A stretch of DNA of 64,000 nucleotides from Stieleria varia (GCF_038443385.1 NZ_CP151726.1:8990001-9054000); one strand, 5' to 3'. Shown: positions 51,504-60,555, counted from the stretch's first letter. Translations and numbers: made by a program. Notes: generated by a model not told the origin, from the letters alone.

Positions 51504-52192
51504 CCGTGAACAGGCATTCCATGGGCGGCAGGCGGAAGCGACGCCAACAACGGCGGCGCTCAGGGACTTCTCTGTCGGGACACTACGGAAAACCGTGCCT
51601 CCGGGTCAACGGAAACGACGCGATGCTATCAACGAGTTCTGCGGGATGAGCGACCTAGGAAAAAATGAAAATTACGTGGAGTTTTGGCTTTCTGGGCTCC
51701 AGGAGATCGATTGCTGTTGGTGCAAATTCGCCACCAGGGGATAACTAGCCAACACCCGAAAATCGATGCGGAGTAGAAGCGCAGACGAGAAACGCAGAGG
51801 AGATTCAAGTGACTGAGATCGGGGGCACGGCTGTTGAGGAACAGATCATCAAAGATGGCGTCGTGGTTTTCGCCTGAAATCCGCTGTGGTGGGAATTCTG
51901 GCGAATCCCATTACGGGGTTCGGGGGCGAGTGTTTTGTTGATCCGAAAGTTCCGATTGGGCGTGACGGGGCGAACCTTGGCGGGACACTTGGGTGTCCCA
52001 AAACGGCATGGAGTCCCCCGTTGTCGGGCACTTGTCGGCCGAGTCCATCGCCACCGGTCGCTCGTTGCGGTCTACAATGTTTTGAAATTCAGGGACTCGT
52101 TCGGTTGCCCGCTACGCTGCCGTCGCGGCGGCTTCGTACGATCAGCCGAATCCATCTGACGCGTTAAACACAGAGAAGGATCAGAGGCGACG
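51504..52192. other. Intergenic region with one dispersed repeat
   Basis: 689 bases between divergently oriented genes. It contains one copy of the 24-bp element at 51891-51914 (minus orientation). Several short open frames are present, but none has a ribosome-binding site plus protein-like sequence, so no gene is called. Confidence 0.55.
51891..51914 (-). repeat. Copy of the identical 24-bp dispersed element
   Basis: Reverse complement of the element at 2360-2383 and 56355-56378, with all 24 bases identical. Not paired with an inverted partner here. Confidence 0.9.
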
Positions 52193-52798
52193 ATGTCACA
52201 GAGTTTGTTGGACAGCAATGTTTTGATCTTGAACCGTTTTTACATGGCCATCCGCGTCGTCAATGTGCGTCGTGCGTTGACGCTATTGTATCGCGAGTGC
52301 GCGGAAGTCATCTGCAATGAGAACGGACAGTACGTCAGCTACGATTTTGAGAGCTGGTGTGAGATGAGTCAGTTGACGTCGGCGGAGAAGCAGCCGGGGG
52401 AGGACTACATCCAAGCCGTCGGGTTTGAGTTGCAGATCCCTCGCATCGCGCGCTTGACTCGCTTTGACAGAATGCCGATGCAAACGGTCCGTTTCAATCG
52501 CAAGAATCTGTTCGCACGCGACGATCACCAGTGCCAGTACTGTGGCAAGGTGGAGCCGACTCACAAGTTGAGCTTGGACCACGTGGTGCCACGTTCGCAT
52601 GGCGGACCGACGACGTGGGAAAACATCGTCTGCTGCTGCTTGCGTTGCAATTCACGCAAGGGTGGCCGTACGCCCAAGCAAGCGAGGATGAAGCTGATGC
52701 GTACACCGAGCAAGCCGCGTTTCAATCCGTTGATGACGCACCCGGTGGACGATCCACGCTACGAATGCTGGAAGACATTCTTGCCCGCATCGGCGTAA
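52193..52798 (+). CDS. HNH endonuclease
   Basis: 201 residues. The N-terminal 100 residues (SLLDSNVLILNRFYMAIRVV, then ALTLLYRECAEVI) are characteristic of a widespread HNH subfamily in planctomycetes and actinobacteria. The HNH core is FARDDHQCQYCGK (C114, C117), LDHVVPRSHGGPTTWENIV with H130 as the catalytic residue, and CLRCNSRKGGRTP (C149, C152), four cysteines for a structural zinc. Such stand-alone HNH proteins are often of unknown role, some in defence or repair. A strong hairpin follows the stop by 20 bases. No methyltransferase or other restriction gene is nearby. Confidence 0.92.
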   Translation: MSQSLLDSNVLILNRFYMAIRVVNVRRALTLLYRECAEVICNENGQYVSYDFESWCEMSQLTSAEKQPGEDYIQAVGFELQIPRIARLTRFDRMPMQTVRFNRKNLFARDDHQCQYCGKVEPTHKLSLDHVVPRSHGGPTTWENIVCCCLRCNSRKGGRTPKQARMKLMRTPSKPRFNPLMTHPVDDPRYECWKTFLPASA

Positions 52799-52817
52799 GG
52801 ACGTTTGCCGTTGGATA

Positions 52818-52895
52818 CATCAGCCGCAGCGAGATAGCGTTTGGTTCACCCGGCAAAACAGGAGAACCGGGTGCTATCGCACTGCGGCTGATGCA
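52818..52895. repeat. Long hairpin downstream of the HNH gene
   Basis: Arms about 52818-52841 (ACATCAGCCGCAGCGAGATA) and 52872-52895 (TATCGCACTGCGGCTGATGC) are reverse complements with few mismatches. An inner short stem (TTCACCCGG/CCGGGTG) adds to the fold. A single arm recurs at 9332-9353. A terminator role for the HNH gene is possible. Confidence 0.75.
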
Positions 52896-52904
52896 TTATC
52901 CGGT

Positions 52905-52981
52905 CTAGCCACAGGCCTGTGAGCCGATGGCGCTAGCCACGGGCCTGTGAGCCGATGGCGCTAGCCACGGGCCTCGAAGGG
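52905..52981. repeat. 28-bp tandem repeat, about 2.7 copies
   Basis: Units at 52905-52932 and 52933-52960 begin CTAGCCACRGGCCTGTGAGC and differ at one position; a third, partial unit starts at 52961. Confidence 0.85.
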
Positions 52982-53196
52982 TTTCGTCAACACCATTAGG
53001 CCCGCGGCTAGCGGGCCGTTGATTTAGTGAGCCGCGACGCGTAAGCGGCCGGGCCTACCGCATTGCCCGGTGCCTTACGGCCCACGGCTCACCCTTGCGT
53101 TCCCAATTTCGATTAAATCAACAGGCCACTAGCGCGTCACGGCTCAAAGTTTGGTGTTGTCACGTCTTTTTGATGCCACTGTTTTATTCTCCGTGT

Positions 53197-53260
53197 CACC
53201 TCCACCAAGGAACTTGGGGGAGGTCGAGCAGAGCCCTTCAGGCGAATGCGAGGGAGGGGG
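53197..53260 (+). repeat. 60-bp dispersed palindromic element, plus orientation
   Basis: Includes CCACCAAGGAACTTGGGGGA. It is the reverse complement of 59637-59700 over most of its length. A diverged inverted partner at 53337-53365 (GACCTCCCCCAAATTCTCTG) could pair with it across about 80 bases. A third, degenerate copy is at 3777-3838. Confidence 0.8.
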
Positions 53261-53429
53261 CTCGCGCGCCGCTTCAGCACATCCATGCGTATTGCCCAGC
53301 GTAGGCACCCTCACGGATCTTGCTTCGCTCGATCCGACCTCCCCCAAATTCTCTGGTGAAGGTGTCAGCAGTCGCCTTTGAACGGGTCCGGCTTTCTTGC
53401 GCGTGGGCATCGGTGGTTGATGACGCGGT

Positions 53430-53453
53430 CGCCTGCGGCTTGTCGTTAAACGA
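53430..53453 (-). repeat. 24-bp gene-end repeat, copy 3
   Basis: On the minus strand the core reads GTTTAACGACAAGCCGCAGG. Begins about 15 bases after the stop of the PhoD-like gene, oriented with it. Confidence 0.85.
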
Positions 53454-53468
53454 ATGGTTGTGAGGGGG

Positions 53469-55370
53469 TTACTTGATGCTGACTGAGACTGCGGCGTTGC
53501 CCACTTGTGCATCTTGGACAACCACCGTGTCAGGGGCGTCTTTGCCCGCTTTGACGTGAAAGCTCTTTCCACGAGGCGCTCCGGGGACGAACGTGTTCCC
53601 ATTGACGCGAATGGTGTAAAGGATCTCGTCGCTGGCGGCATCGACGAGCTGGACAACGGGTGAATCGACGTCAAAGGTCAACTCTCCCAGTTGCCCCCAG
53701 GACGGCGGATTGTAGTTGTCCCGCTGCGAGATCGTTCGTGGCCACCCCGGATACTGTTTCGCAGTGGGATCGGTCACGTCCACGTTTCGTGGCCAGCATT
53801 CCATCTTGATCTGGCGAGTCTTGGTGTTCAGTCGCACGATTCCGAATCCGGCCGCTCGGGTGTTGAGCAAGTTGCCGGCGGGCATTTTTTCTGGATTAGC
53901 AGCCGCGTAGTTGGTGACTTTGTTGTCAAAACCGTCCAGCAGATCGCCCGTGTACTCGGGGCTGCCGGGTTCACGATTCAGCCCTGGCTGCAGCGGTTCC
54001 CACCAGCGGAGATAGAGATTGGCAATCGATGGTACACAGAACGACCAGATCGCGTCTCGGTGTTCGTCCACTCCGTGATGAAAGATCGTGGCCAAGTGTT
54101 GATCGCCGGCATAGTGAAACGCGAATGCCTTGCGAAGCGATCTGAGCGCGCGGTTTCGTCCCGATTGAGGCCAACCGTTGGAATCCATGTCCGCGTGCAG
54201 TCGACCGTTGGCGCTGCCGTGAATGTGAGCACCGCCACAAAAGATGGTCTGCGAGAGCGCGACCTTCATTTTTGCGTGCTGCCAGTCTTGTCCCCAAGCG
54301 TCCAAGAAGTCCAGTTGCCGTTTGCCGAGCAAAACGGCTCCCCCGACATCCACGCTGGCGGGGTCGTAATCGGGATTGCGAATGTGGTCCGGACGAGGTC
54401 CTTGTTTCGGCACTCGGCCAGCCGGCCCGGTCTTGAACTTGCGGTCCTCCAGGATGGCAAAGTCGACGTTGCCCCAGTTCAAGTTGGTGAAATAGACACC
54501 GATGCCTTGGCCAATCTTGCGTGGATCAACGGGATCGGGAAAGTGGCTGGTTTGAGCGCGTTCGACTTCCTGGACATAAACGCCCGGTTGGGAATAGCCA
54601 CCATCGGCTGCGCCGCTGAGCGTCGAGATCTTGCCGCTTTCGCCCCACAAGTTGGGTTGTCCCACGTCATGGTCATCGGGCAAAGACAGCGTCGGGCGGT
54701 CTTTGATGATCTCACCAAAATCGCGTCCGAATTTCAGCCATGCCGCGTAGTGTCGATTGTGGTCGTAGACTTGATCGCCTGAAAAGAACAGTACGTCGGC
54801 ATCGACTTTCTTCACGTTGTCGATCAAGTCTTGGCGGGAGATGTCGCCGCCGTGTACAGGCTGGATCGAGTTGCCGGTGAATCCAACGACAACGATCTCG
54901 TCTTTGTCCACGGGATTCTTGCGGACGATGCCTTCGTACGTTGCCTGCGGAGCGTTTCCTGATGGGCCATGCAGCACGCGGTACTTGTACGATTGGGTGT
55001 CGTCCCAGTTTTCAACGCGGAACGGTGCCGTCCAGCCAGCCTGGATCACATTTGTTCGGGCGACTTCGACCCACTGGCCGTCTTTCTCGATTTCCAGGCG
55101 AGCGGTTTTGTCCTCGTCCGCTTTCAGTGGATACAGTTGAGCGGTCAGCTTGAGTGTCTTGTCGTGAACGGTGTAAAACGCAAAACAGATGACTTTGTCG
55201 CGTTCCACCTCGGGGATCGTCAGGTCCACGCGGCCGCGTCGATTGTTTGCATTTTGTTGAGCCAACGTCGGGGCAGTCGTGCCGAGCCACACCGAGCAGC
55301 AAACGGCGGCGGCAAGACTAGTCAACAATATCTGCGGGTTGGTTTTCATACGTGCGAGGTATCGATTCAT
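53469..55370 (-). CDS. Secreted PhoD-like metallophosphatase
   Basis: 633 residues; start at 55370 overlaps the upstream stop (ATGA), though the ATG at 55349 begins the signal peptide more directly (ILLTSLAAAVCCSVWLGTTA). The N-terminal part is a beta sandwich (RVDLTIPEVERDKVICFAFY) and the core is a PhoD-type calcineurin-like fold: EIVVVGFTGNSIQPVHGGDI, DVLFFSGDQVYDHNR, LSLPDDHDVGQPNLW, and later FHYAGDQHLATIFHHGVDEH. PhoD enzymes release phosphate from diesters using Fe3+ and Ca2+. Expect activity on extracellular phosphodiesters. Co-transcribed with the membrane protein before it. Confidence 0.85.
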   Translation of the reverse strand: MNRYLARMKTNPQILLTSLAAAVCCSVWLGTTAPTLAQQNANNRRGRVDLTIPEVERDKVICFAFYTVHDKTLKLTAQLYPLKADEDKTARLEIEKDGQWVEVARTNVIQAGWTAPFRVENWDDTQSYKYRVLHGPSGNAPQATYEGIVRKNPVDKDEIVVVGFTGNSIQPVHGGDISRQDLIDNVKKVDADVLFFSGDQVYDHNRHYAAWLKFGRDFGEIIKDRPTLSLPDDHDVGQPNLWGESGKISTLSGAADGGYSQPGVYVQEVERAQTSHFPDPVDPRKIGQGIGVYFTNLNWGNVDFAILEDRKFKTGPAGRVPKQGPRPDHIRNPDYDPASVDVGGAVLLGKRQLDFLDAWGQDWQHAKMKVALSQTIFCGGAHIHGSANGRLHADMDSNGWPQSGRNRALRSLRKAFAFHYAGDQHLATIFHHGVDEHRDAIWSFCVPSIANLYLRWWEPLQPGLNREPGSPEYTGDLLDGFDNKVTNYAAANPEKMPAGNLLNTRAAGFGIVRLNTKTRQIKMECWPRNVDVTDPTAKQYPGWPRTISQRDNYNPPSWGQLGELTFDVDSPVVQLVDAASDEILYTIRVNGNTFVPGAPRGKSFHVKAGKDAPDTVVVQDAQVGNAAVSVSIK

Positions 55371-56311
55371 TGGGATGCCGGAATAGGTGATGGTTTCGCG
55401 TCTAGTTTATCTGAATCAGCCGTCGGATGCGTTGGCCGCCAAATCATCAGCAGATACAGGGGGATCAGGAAGTGTGGTGCACGGAAAACTGCTTCGTGCA
55501 AGTACTGGTCGGCACCCCAGAAATTCAGTTCCCACGACATGCCTGCGACGGGCCGGGCAATCGCAGTCAAGAATCCCCAGGCCGTGGCGTACAGAGCACT
55601 CGGGCGACGCAGGAAGGGAACGCAGATTCCGATGCAGACCAGAAAATCAAAAACGCCAGCGGTTCGCAGCAGGGTTTGAGCGGTGGGGTACTCCACCCCA
55701 AGGATCAACGTCGTCATCGCATAAAACTTGCCAGGCGTCGGCCACCAGCCGATCGCGTAGCTGCCGTGGCCGGCGAAGGTCATGATCAGGGCAATGATCG
55801 CGGTGACCACCGTGACCCGGTGGCGAGCCCCCAGGGAAAGTGCCATCACCAGCAGGATCGGGATCAGCATTTGACCGCCGTGCTCGATGAACATCGGAAA
55901 CTGACTTTGCGATCGAACGTAGGCCGCATAGCTGAGCAGCGTCAGCAACCCGCTGCCGAATACCAAGACGCCCATCTGGATCCACGATCGCTGGCGAACC
56001 GTTAACGTCAATAGCGTGCACGTCAGATACAGCCACCAGATTTTGCCCATCCATTTTTGCACCAATCCATCGTCGGCCCCTGTGCCAACGAACTCATCCC
56101 ACGACAGACCGAGTCGGCTTGCAAGTTCGTAGGTGGAGTCGTGCCAAAGAAGCACTCCATAGGGTGCTTCCCAATAGTAATGCACCCAAGTCCAACCGGC
56201 GAAGCAAAGGAAAGCGCCCAAGCGGAGACAGAGCAGCGGCAACCTGTCCACGGGCGGGGTGCTGCCCTGGAATTGTCTTTCGTCGTTGGTCTTCGGCATC
56301 GCGTCAGTCAT
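55367..56311 (-). CDS. Polytopic membrane protein of unknown function
   Basis: 314 residues from the ATG at 56311 (56299 is an alternative; an earlier in-frame TTG at 56353 adds residues without a membrane-protein look). About eight hydrophobic segments (LRLGAFLCFAGWTWVHYYW; IWWLYLTCTLLTLTV; MLIPILLVMALSLGA; VTVVTAIIALIMTFAGHGSY; VFDFLVCIGICVPFL; FLIPLYLLMIW). Aromatic-rich loops. Some features recall DoxX-like proteins but I cannot assign the family. The stop overlaps the PhoD-like start by four bases, so the two are translationally coupled and may share a role in the envelope. Confidence 0.78.
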   Translation of the reverse strand: MTDAMPKTNDERQFQGSTPPVDRLPLLCLRLGAFLCFAGWTWVHYYWEAPYGVLLWHDSTYELASRLGLSWDEFVGTGADDGLVQKWMGKIWWLYLTCTLLTLTVRQRSWIQMGVLVFGSGLLTLLSYAAYVRSQSQFPMFIEHGGQMLIPILLVMALSLGARHRVTVVTAIIALIMTFAGHGSYAIGWWPTPGKFYAMTTLILGVEYPTAQTLLRTAGVFDFLVCIGICVPFLRRPSALYATAWGFLTAIARPVAGMSWELNFWGADQYLHEAVFRAPHFLIPLYLLMIWRPTHPTADSDKLDAKPSPIPASQ

Positions 56312-56354
56312 TCCGGTTCTTGCCGCGTGGTTGGTGGAGCTACTGGGACACAAC

Positions 56355-56378
56355 GTAATGGGATTCGCCAGAATTCCC
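56355..56378 (+). repeat. Copy of the identical 24-bp dispersed element
   Basis: Identical over 24 bases to 2360-2383 and inverted 51891-51914; contains TAATGGGATTCGCCAGAATT. It lies in the 296-base divergent region between the minus-strand membrane protein and the alkaline phosphatase. Confidence 0.9.
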
Positions 56379-56607
56379 TGACACAGTGTTTTCGCGACGT
56401 ATCGCCTGATCCATTCGTTTCTCAGTTGATTTTAGCCTGACGTTCGGTGAACTCATTCATGATCATGCCGAACGTCGCACGATTCTGACGTCCCAGAATC
56501 GGGGCAATCAAGCGCAGTCGATGGAAACTTGATCGACTATCATGAACGGGCCAAGCCGGCCGAAGCGTCCCACCTCAAAATTCCGCCTACCCATCGACAC
56601 TCTCGAG

Positions 56608-58239
56608 ATGAATTTAATATCTGGTTTCAAGACCGGTGCGTCCATCGTCACGTTCCTTCTCATCGCCGATGCGAGCCAAATCACACTCGCGCAAATTGCC
56701 GATCCCATTGCCAAAATGCAGGCCGATGCCGTGGAAACTCGGCAAGCGGATTGGGGGCATTGGGGCCCCAATCCAAATACGTACTCCAGTTGGAAGACCC
56801 ACAGTAATCGCTTGATTCCTGTATACACGTTTGGAATCGATCTCAACTTGGTTCGCGGTGAAAAAAGTGTCTACCGTGATGCGTCAGCGCTCGAAAAACT
56901 TTATGGCTATCTCCCGGAAAAGACGGTCAACCCTGAAGCGGAGTACTTTGACCAAACGGACATCTATCGACTGCAGCGGGCGGCCATCGAATCGGGAAAG
57001 AAACGCGTGATCTTGTTTGTGTTCGACGGCATGGACTGGGACACCACGCGAGTTGCCGCGATCACGCAATCGGGCAAGATCTACCACAAAGGACGTGGTG
57101 AAGGACTGCATTTCCTCGACTATCGAGGCGCACCGACGGACTACGGCTATTGCGTCACCAGCCCTCGCACCGAAGGCACCTCGGTCAACGTCGACACACA
57201 GACGGTGTTGAATCCCGAGGGCAAGCTTCGCGGCGGATACGACCCATCATTGGGTGGCGATGCACCCTGGCAGCCCATCACCGACGCCGACTATCCGATC
57301 GGAAAGAGCAAGCAGACGAGGCACGCCTATGCGGAGTCGTCCGCTACCGCAACATCGATGACCACGGGAATCAAAACCTACAACGACGCGATGAACGTCG
57401 ATTTCATGGGTCGAGAAGTGCTACCGATTGCCAGAGACCTGCAAGGCAAAGGGTTTGCGGTCGGCGTCGTGTCGAGCGTTCCGATCAGCCATGCCACACC
57501 GGGATGCGCCTATGCCAATAACGTGCATCGCAACGACTACCAAGACTTGACACGTGATCTGATCGGCCGACCCTCGATCTATCACCCCGGCGGATTGCCG
57601 GGCGTCGACGTGCTGATCGGAGGCGGATGGGGGATCGACAAAGACAAGGACGGTGGCCAAGGCAAGAACTATGTTCCAGGCAACAAGTACATTGCGGCAG
57701 AGGATCTGGCCGCGATCGATGTAGCCAATGGTGGCCGGTATGTCGTCGCCCAGCGAACCGAAGACATGGCTGGACCGGACGTCTTGAGCAAAGCCGTCCA
57801 GCAGGCAAAAGAAAACGGCAGTCGTCTGTTCGGCTACTTCGGCGCACAAGGCGGCCACTTGCCATTCCGGACCGCCGACGGGGGCTACAACCCGGTGGCC
57901 AGCTTTGGAAGCTCGAAACCAGAGAAGGCGGAGGTCTACAGCAAGGCCGACTTGCTCGAAAACGTCAAGCTAAAAGACATGGCCGTGGCTGCATTGGAAG
58001 TTCTAGATTCGCGTTCAGATCAATGGTGGTTGATGATCGAATGCGGCGATGTCGACTGGGCCAACCACTCCAACAACATCGACAACTCGATCGGCGCAGT
58101 CCTCAGCGGCGACGAAGCCTTTGCGGAGGTCGTGACGTGGATCGAGCAGCACGGCGGCTGGGACGAAACGGCGTTGATCCTCACCGCCGATCATGGCCAC
58201 TATTTCAATCTCGATCGCCCCGAAGCCTTCCAACCATGA
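56608..58239 (+). CDS. Secreted alkaline phosphatase
   Basis: 543 residues from the ATG at 56608; an in-frame ATG at 56542 would hide the signal segment (TGASIVTFLLIADASQITLA). The core has the alkaline phosphatase superfamily motifs: VILFVFDGMDWDTTRV (metal Asp 140), the nucleophile region YAESSATATSMTTG with Ser 244 in the place of the usual DSA serine, LMIECGDVDWANHSNNID, and ILTADHGHYFN near the C terminus. It should release phosphate from organic monoesters in the periplasm. The usual Asp before the nucleophile is Glu. Followed by a hydrolase gene nine bases later, probably one transcript. Confidence 0.9.
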   Translation: MNLISGFKTGASIVTFLLIADASQITLAQIADPIAKMQADAVETRQADWGHWGPNPNTYSSWKTHSNRLIPVYTFGIDLNLVRGEKSVYRDASALEKLYGYLPEKTVNPEAEYFDQTDIYRLQRAAIESGKKRVILFVFDGMDWDTTRVAAITQSGKIYHKGRGEGLHFLDYRGAPTDYGYCVTSPRTEGTSVNVDTQTVLNPEGKLRGGYDPSLGGDAPWQPITDADYPIGKSKQTRHAYAESSATATSMTTGIKTYNDAMNVDFMGREVLPIARDLQGKGFAVGVVSSVPISHATPGCAYANNVHRNDYQDLTRDLIGRPSIYHPGGLPGVDVLIGGGWGIDKDKDGGQGKNYVPGNKYIAAEDLAAIDVANGGRYVVAQRTEDMAGPDVLSKAVQQAKENGSRLFGYFGAQGGHLPFRTADGGYNPVASFGSSKPEKAEVYSKADLLENVKLKDMAVAALEVLDSRSDQWWLMIECGDVDWANHSNNIDNSIGAVLSGDEAFAEVVTWIEQHGGWDETALILTADHGHYFNLDRPEAFQP

Positions 58240-58248
58240 GGTTTGACC

Positions 58249-59358
58249 ATGCGTTTGCTCCTCACGCTCCTCCTATGCGGACTTGCCGTTCCAGTTGCAG
58301 CTCAGACGCTGCAGCCCGTTCACGTATCCCGCGACAAGACACATTTTGTACTTGGTGATACTGAACAGCGGTTTGTTGTTTGGGGAGTCAACTACGACCA
58401 CAACAGCGATGGCGAGCTGCTGGATGAGTACTGGGTGGATCGCTGGGACGAAGTCGTCGAAGACTTTGGGGAGATAAAATCGCTGGGTGCGAATTGCGTT
58501 CGCATCCACCTGCAACTCGGCAAGTTCATGGATGCGGCCGATCGGCCGAACCAGTCGGCACTCGATCAACTGGCGAAACTATTGAAGCTGGCGGAGGACA
58601 CGGGTCTGTACCTCGATATCACGGGCTTGGCCTGCTATCACAAGGCCAACATCCCCGAGTGGCTGGATCCATTGAGTGAACAGGAACGCTGGAAAACGCA
58701 AGCTTTGTTTTGGGAATCGGTAGCGAAGGTTTGTCGTGACAGTCCCGCCGTCTTTTGCTACGACCTGATGAACGAACCGATCTTGCCCGGTAACAAGAAA
58801 GCGGGCGAGGAAGCGGAGACGCAGTGGCTCGGTGGCGAGCTTGGCGGCAAATTCTTTGTGCAGCGATTGTCACTCGATTTGGCCGGACGAACACGTCACC
58901 AACTCGCCAAGGCGTGGGTCGATCAAATGGTCGAAGCGATTCGAAAACACGACGATCGTCATATGATCACCGTCGGCGTGATCCCCTGGGTGTTCGCATT
59001 CGGAGGAGGCAAGCCGTTGTTTTATTCACCGGAAGTCGGCGAACGGCTCAATTTTGTTTCGGTGCATTTCTATCCGAAAAAAGACGAGGTTCAAAAAGCG
59101 GTCACCGCACTGCGAGCCTACGACGTTGGAAAGCCAATCGTGATCGAAGAAATGTTTCCGCTGAAGTGCTCGGAGGATGAACTGGCCCAGTTCGTCTCCC
59201 AATCCTCGGAGTTTGCCGATGGCTGGATCAGTTTCTACTGGGGGCAAACGGCAGAGCAACTCCGGGAAAAAGAACCCGCAACCATTGCCCACGCCATCAC
59301 CGCATCCTGGCTGCAACGGTTTCAAACGATGTCAGCCCAGATGCGAGGCACGAAATGA
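58249..59358 (+). CDS. Secreted glycoside hydrolase, GH5-like
   Basis: 369 residues from the ATG at 58249, which begins a signal peptide (MRLLLTLLLCGLAVPVAAQ). A (beta/alpha)8 glycosidase layout: RFVVWGVNYD, GANCVRIHLQL, YLDITGLACY, CYDLMNEPILPGNK with Glu 176 as the likely acid/base, NFVSVHFYP, and KPIVIEEMFPL with Glu 300 or 301 as the likely nucleophile, then WISFYWGQT. This matches GH5 and related clan GH-A enzymes, whose members cut mannan, cellulose or other beta-glycans. Substrate cannot be told by eye. It starts ten bases after the alkaline phosphatase stop. Confidence 0.82.
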   Translation: MRLLLTLLLCGLAVPVAAQTLQPVHVSRDKTHFVLGDTEQRFVVWGVNYDHNSDGELLDEYWVDRWDEVVEDFGEIKSLGANCVRIHLQLGKFMDAADRPNQSALDQLAKLLKLAEDTGLYLDITGLACYHKANIPEWLDPLSEQERWKTQALFWESVAKVCRDSPAVFCYDLMNEPILPGNKKAGEEAETQWLGGELGGKFFVQRLSLDLAGRTRHQLAKAWVDQMVEAIRKHDDRHMITVGVIPWVFAFGGGKPLFYSPEVGERLNFVSVHFYPKKDEVQKAVTALRAYDVGKPIVIEEMFPLKCSEDELAQFVSQSSEFADGWISFYWGQTAEQLREKEPATIAHAITASWLQRFQTMSAQMRGTK

Positions 59359-59535
59359 TTGCGGATCTTAGTCTATAATGCCCAGGCTAGATCTGTGCTG
59401 TTCAAGTTTGGGGCTGCGGCACTGTGGCGATCCACAAGTTCCTGTCAGCTCTCCCGACGCAGCCGAGAGGTAAGATTTTTGTAGCACGGCAAGAGGCGTA
59501 TGGTTTGTGTTTGGGCGGATGGTGGTGTTCGTTTT

Positions 59536-59581
59536 CGACTTGGAAAGTCGAACGACAATCGTCGCTCGACTTTCCAAGTCG
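59536..59581. repeat. Hairpin with a 16-base perfect stem
   Basis: CGACTTGGAAAGTCGA (59536-59551) and its exact complement (59566-59581) enclose a 14-base loop. Each arm is itself partly palindromic (TCGACTT), so alternative folds exist. Confidence 0.85.
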
Positions 59582-59636
59582 ATAGCGTGCCCCGTCAAGT
59601 GTGTTGCCATTCCCAACCAATGACTTAAGTAGACAG

Positions 59637-59752
59637 GCCCCCTCCCTCGCATTCGCCTCAGCGGCTCTGCTCGACCTCCCCCAAGTTCCTTGGGGGAGAT
59701 GACAGTGGACAAGAAATGGCTCAAAAAATAGCGTCGAAACATCGAGTCAACA
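59637..59752 (-). repeat. 60-bp palindromic element, inverted copy, plus adjoining 50-bp repeat
   Basis: 59637-59700 (with CAAGTTCCTTGGGGGAG) is the reverse complement of 53197-53260 over most of its length. It is followed directly by the block shared with 49667-49710 (CAGTGGACAAGAA, CGAAACATCGAGTC). Confidence 0.8.
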
Positions 59753-59801
59753 AGAAAGATTGAACGGCCCTGGCTCGAACCTATTCCCCGACGACCTAAC
59801 G

Positions 59802-60413
59802 ATGGACCACCTGATGACCAAATTGCTTCTGATTTTGACTCTGTGTTTGATGACCATTCCGACGGCCCCGGCGGAAGAACTGCGTGATGATTTTTCCGAT
59901 CCCAAGATGAAAGGCCGTGCGGCGCTGCGGGGCGATTGGAAGTTTGAGAACAATAGCGCGAGTTGTGTTGCCGATCCCGAGTTGTACAAAAAGTACGATA
60001 ACCACGGTCCGATTTTGCGTTGGCCCGTCGAGATGACCGATGGCACCGTGGAGTTCGAGTTTCAGTGCAGCGACGTCGAGCGATTGGTATTGACGTTTAA
60101 CAAGGAAGGTCACGTGTTGCGGATGGGATTCAACGCGCCGGGCAAATCGTCGATCTTTGGTTGGATCGGGCAGTCTTCCAAGGAGAACAAGCCCAAGACG
60201 ATTGTGAAGGAAGGCGTTCCATCGATGCAGGACCTGAACGGGCGGCTGTGGAGCGTTTGCAAAATCGCGATCAAGGGCGATGAAGCGGATGTGATGATCG
60301 GCAACTACAAGACGAAGATCAAACACCCATCGATCGCCAGAGAGAAGGGTGAATTCACGATCTCATTCGCATCGGGCAAGTTTGCGGTGCGTGATTTTCG
60401 AGTGACGTACTAG
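59802..60413 (+). CDS. Small secreted protein of unknown function, beta-rich
   Basis: 203 residues from the ATG at 59802 (59814 also possible). Signal peptide MTKLLLILTLCLMTIPTAPA. The mature part has strands typical of a lectin/LamG-like sandwich: LRGDWKFENNSASCVADPEL, GTVEFEFQCSDVERLVLTFN, VLRMGFNAPGKSSIFGW, GEFTISFASGKFAVRDFRVT. This resembles the DUF1080/3-keto-disaccharide hydrolase fold of planctomycetes, but key residues cannot be confirmed. Its 3' end is convergent with the DUF1501 gene. Confidence 0.75.
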   Translation: MDHLMTKLLLILTLCLMTIPTAPAEELRDDFSDPKMKGRAALRGDWKFENNSASCVADPELYKKYDNHGPILRWPVEMTDGTVEFEFQCSDVERLVLTFNKEGHVLRMGFNAPGKSSIFGWIGQSSKENKPKTIVKEGVPSMQDLNGRLWSVCKIAIKGDEADVMIGNYKTKIKHPSIAREKGEFTISFASGKFAVRDFRVTY

Positions 60414-60418
60414 TTTCG

Positions 60419-60555
60419 GTAGGTCATGCTTTGCATGACATGATCCTCTCAACGCAGACCAACGCGCGGTGTGTCACCAACCGCCGCCCGCTCAACGAAT
60501 CCGCCGTCCGTTGACATGGGGCTAACCACTTTTCGTCATGCATAGCATGACCTAC
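60419..60555. repeat. MITE-like inverted repeat, 21-bp arms
   Basis: Arms 60419-60439 and 60535-60555 are reverse complements with one mismatch in 21 (GTAGGTCATGC at the outer ends). Each arm is also partly self-complementary (GTCATGC/GCATGAC). The 137-bp unit fills the gap between two convergent genes. Confidence 0.8.

Larger units (their letters stand above)
52799..53468. other. Intergenic repeat array
   Basis: 670 bases with no gene. It carries, in order, a hairpin (52818-52895), a 28-bp tandem repeat (52905-52981), a hairpin GGCCCGC-GGCTA-GCGGGCC (about 53000-53018), the 60-bp palindromic element (53197-53260) with an inverted partner (53337-53365), and a gene-end repeat (53430-53453). 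Confidence 0.75.
59359..59801. other. Intergenic region with hairpin and dispersed repeats
   Basis: 443 bases without a gene. Holds a strong hairpin at 59536-59581, the inverted 60-bp palindromic element at 59637-59700, and the repeat shared with 49667 at 59704-59752. Confidence 0.75.
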
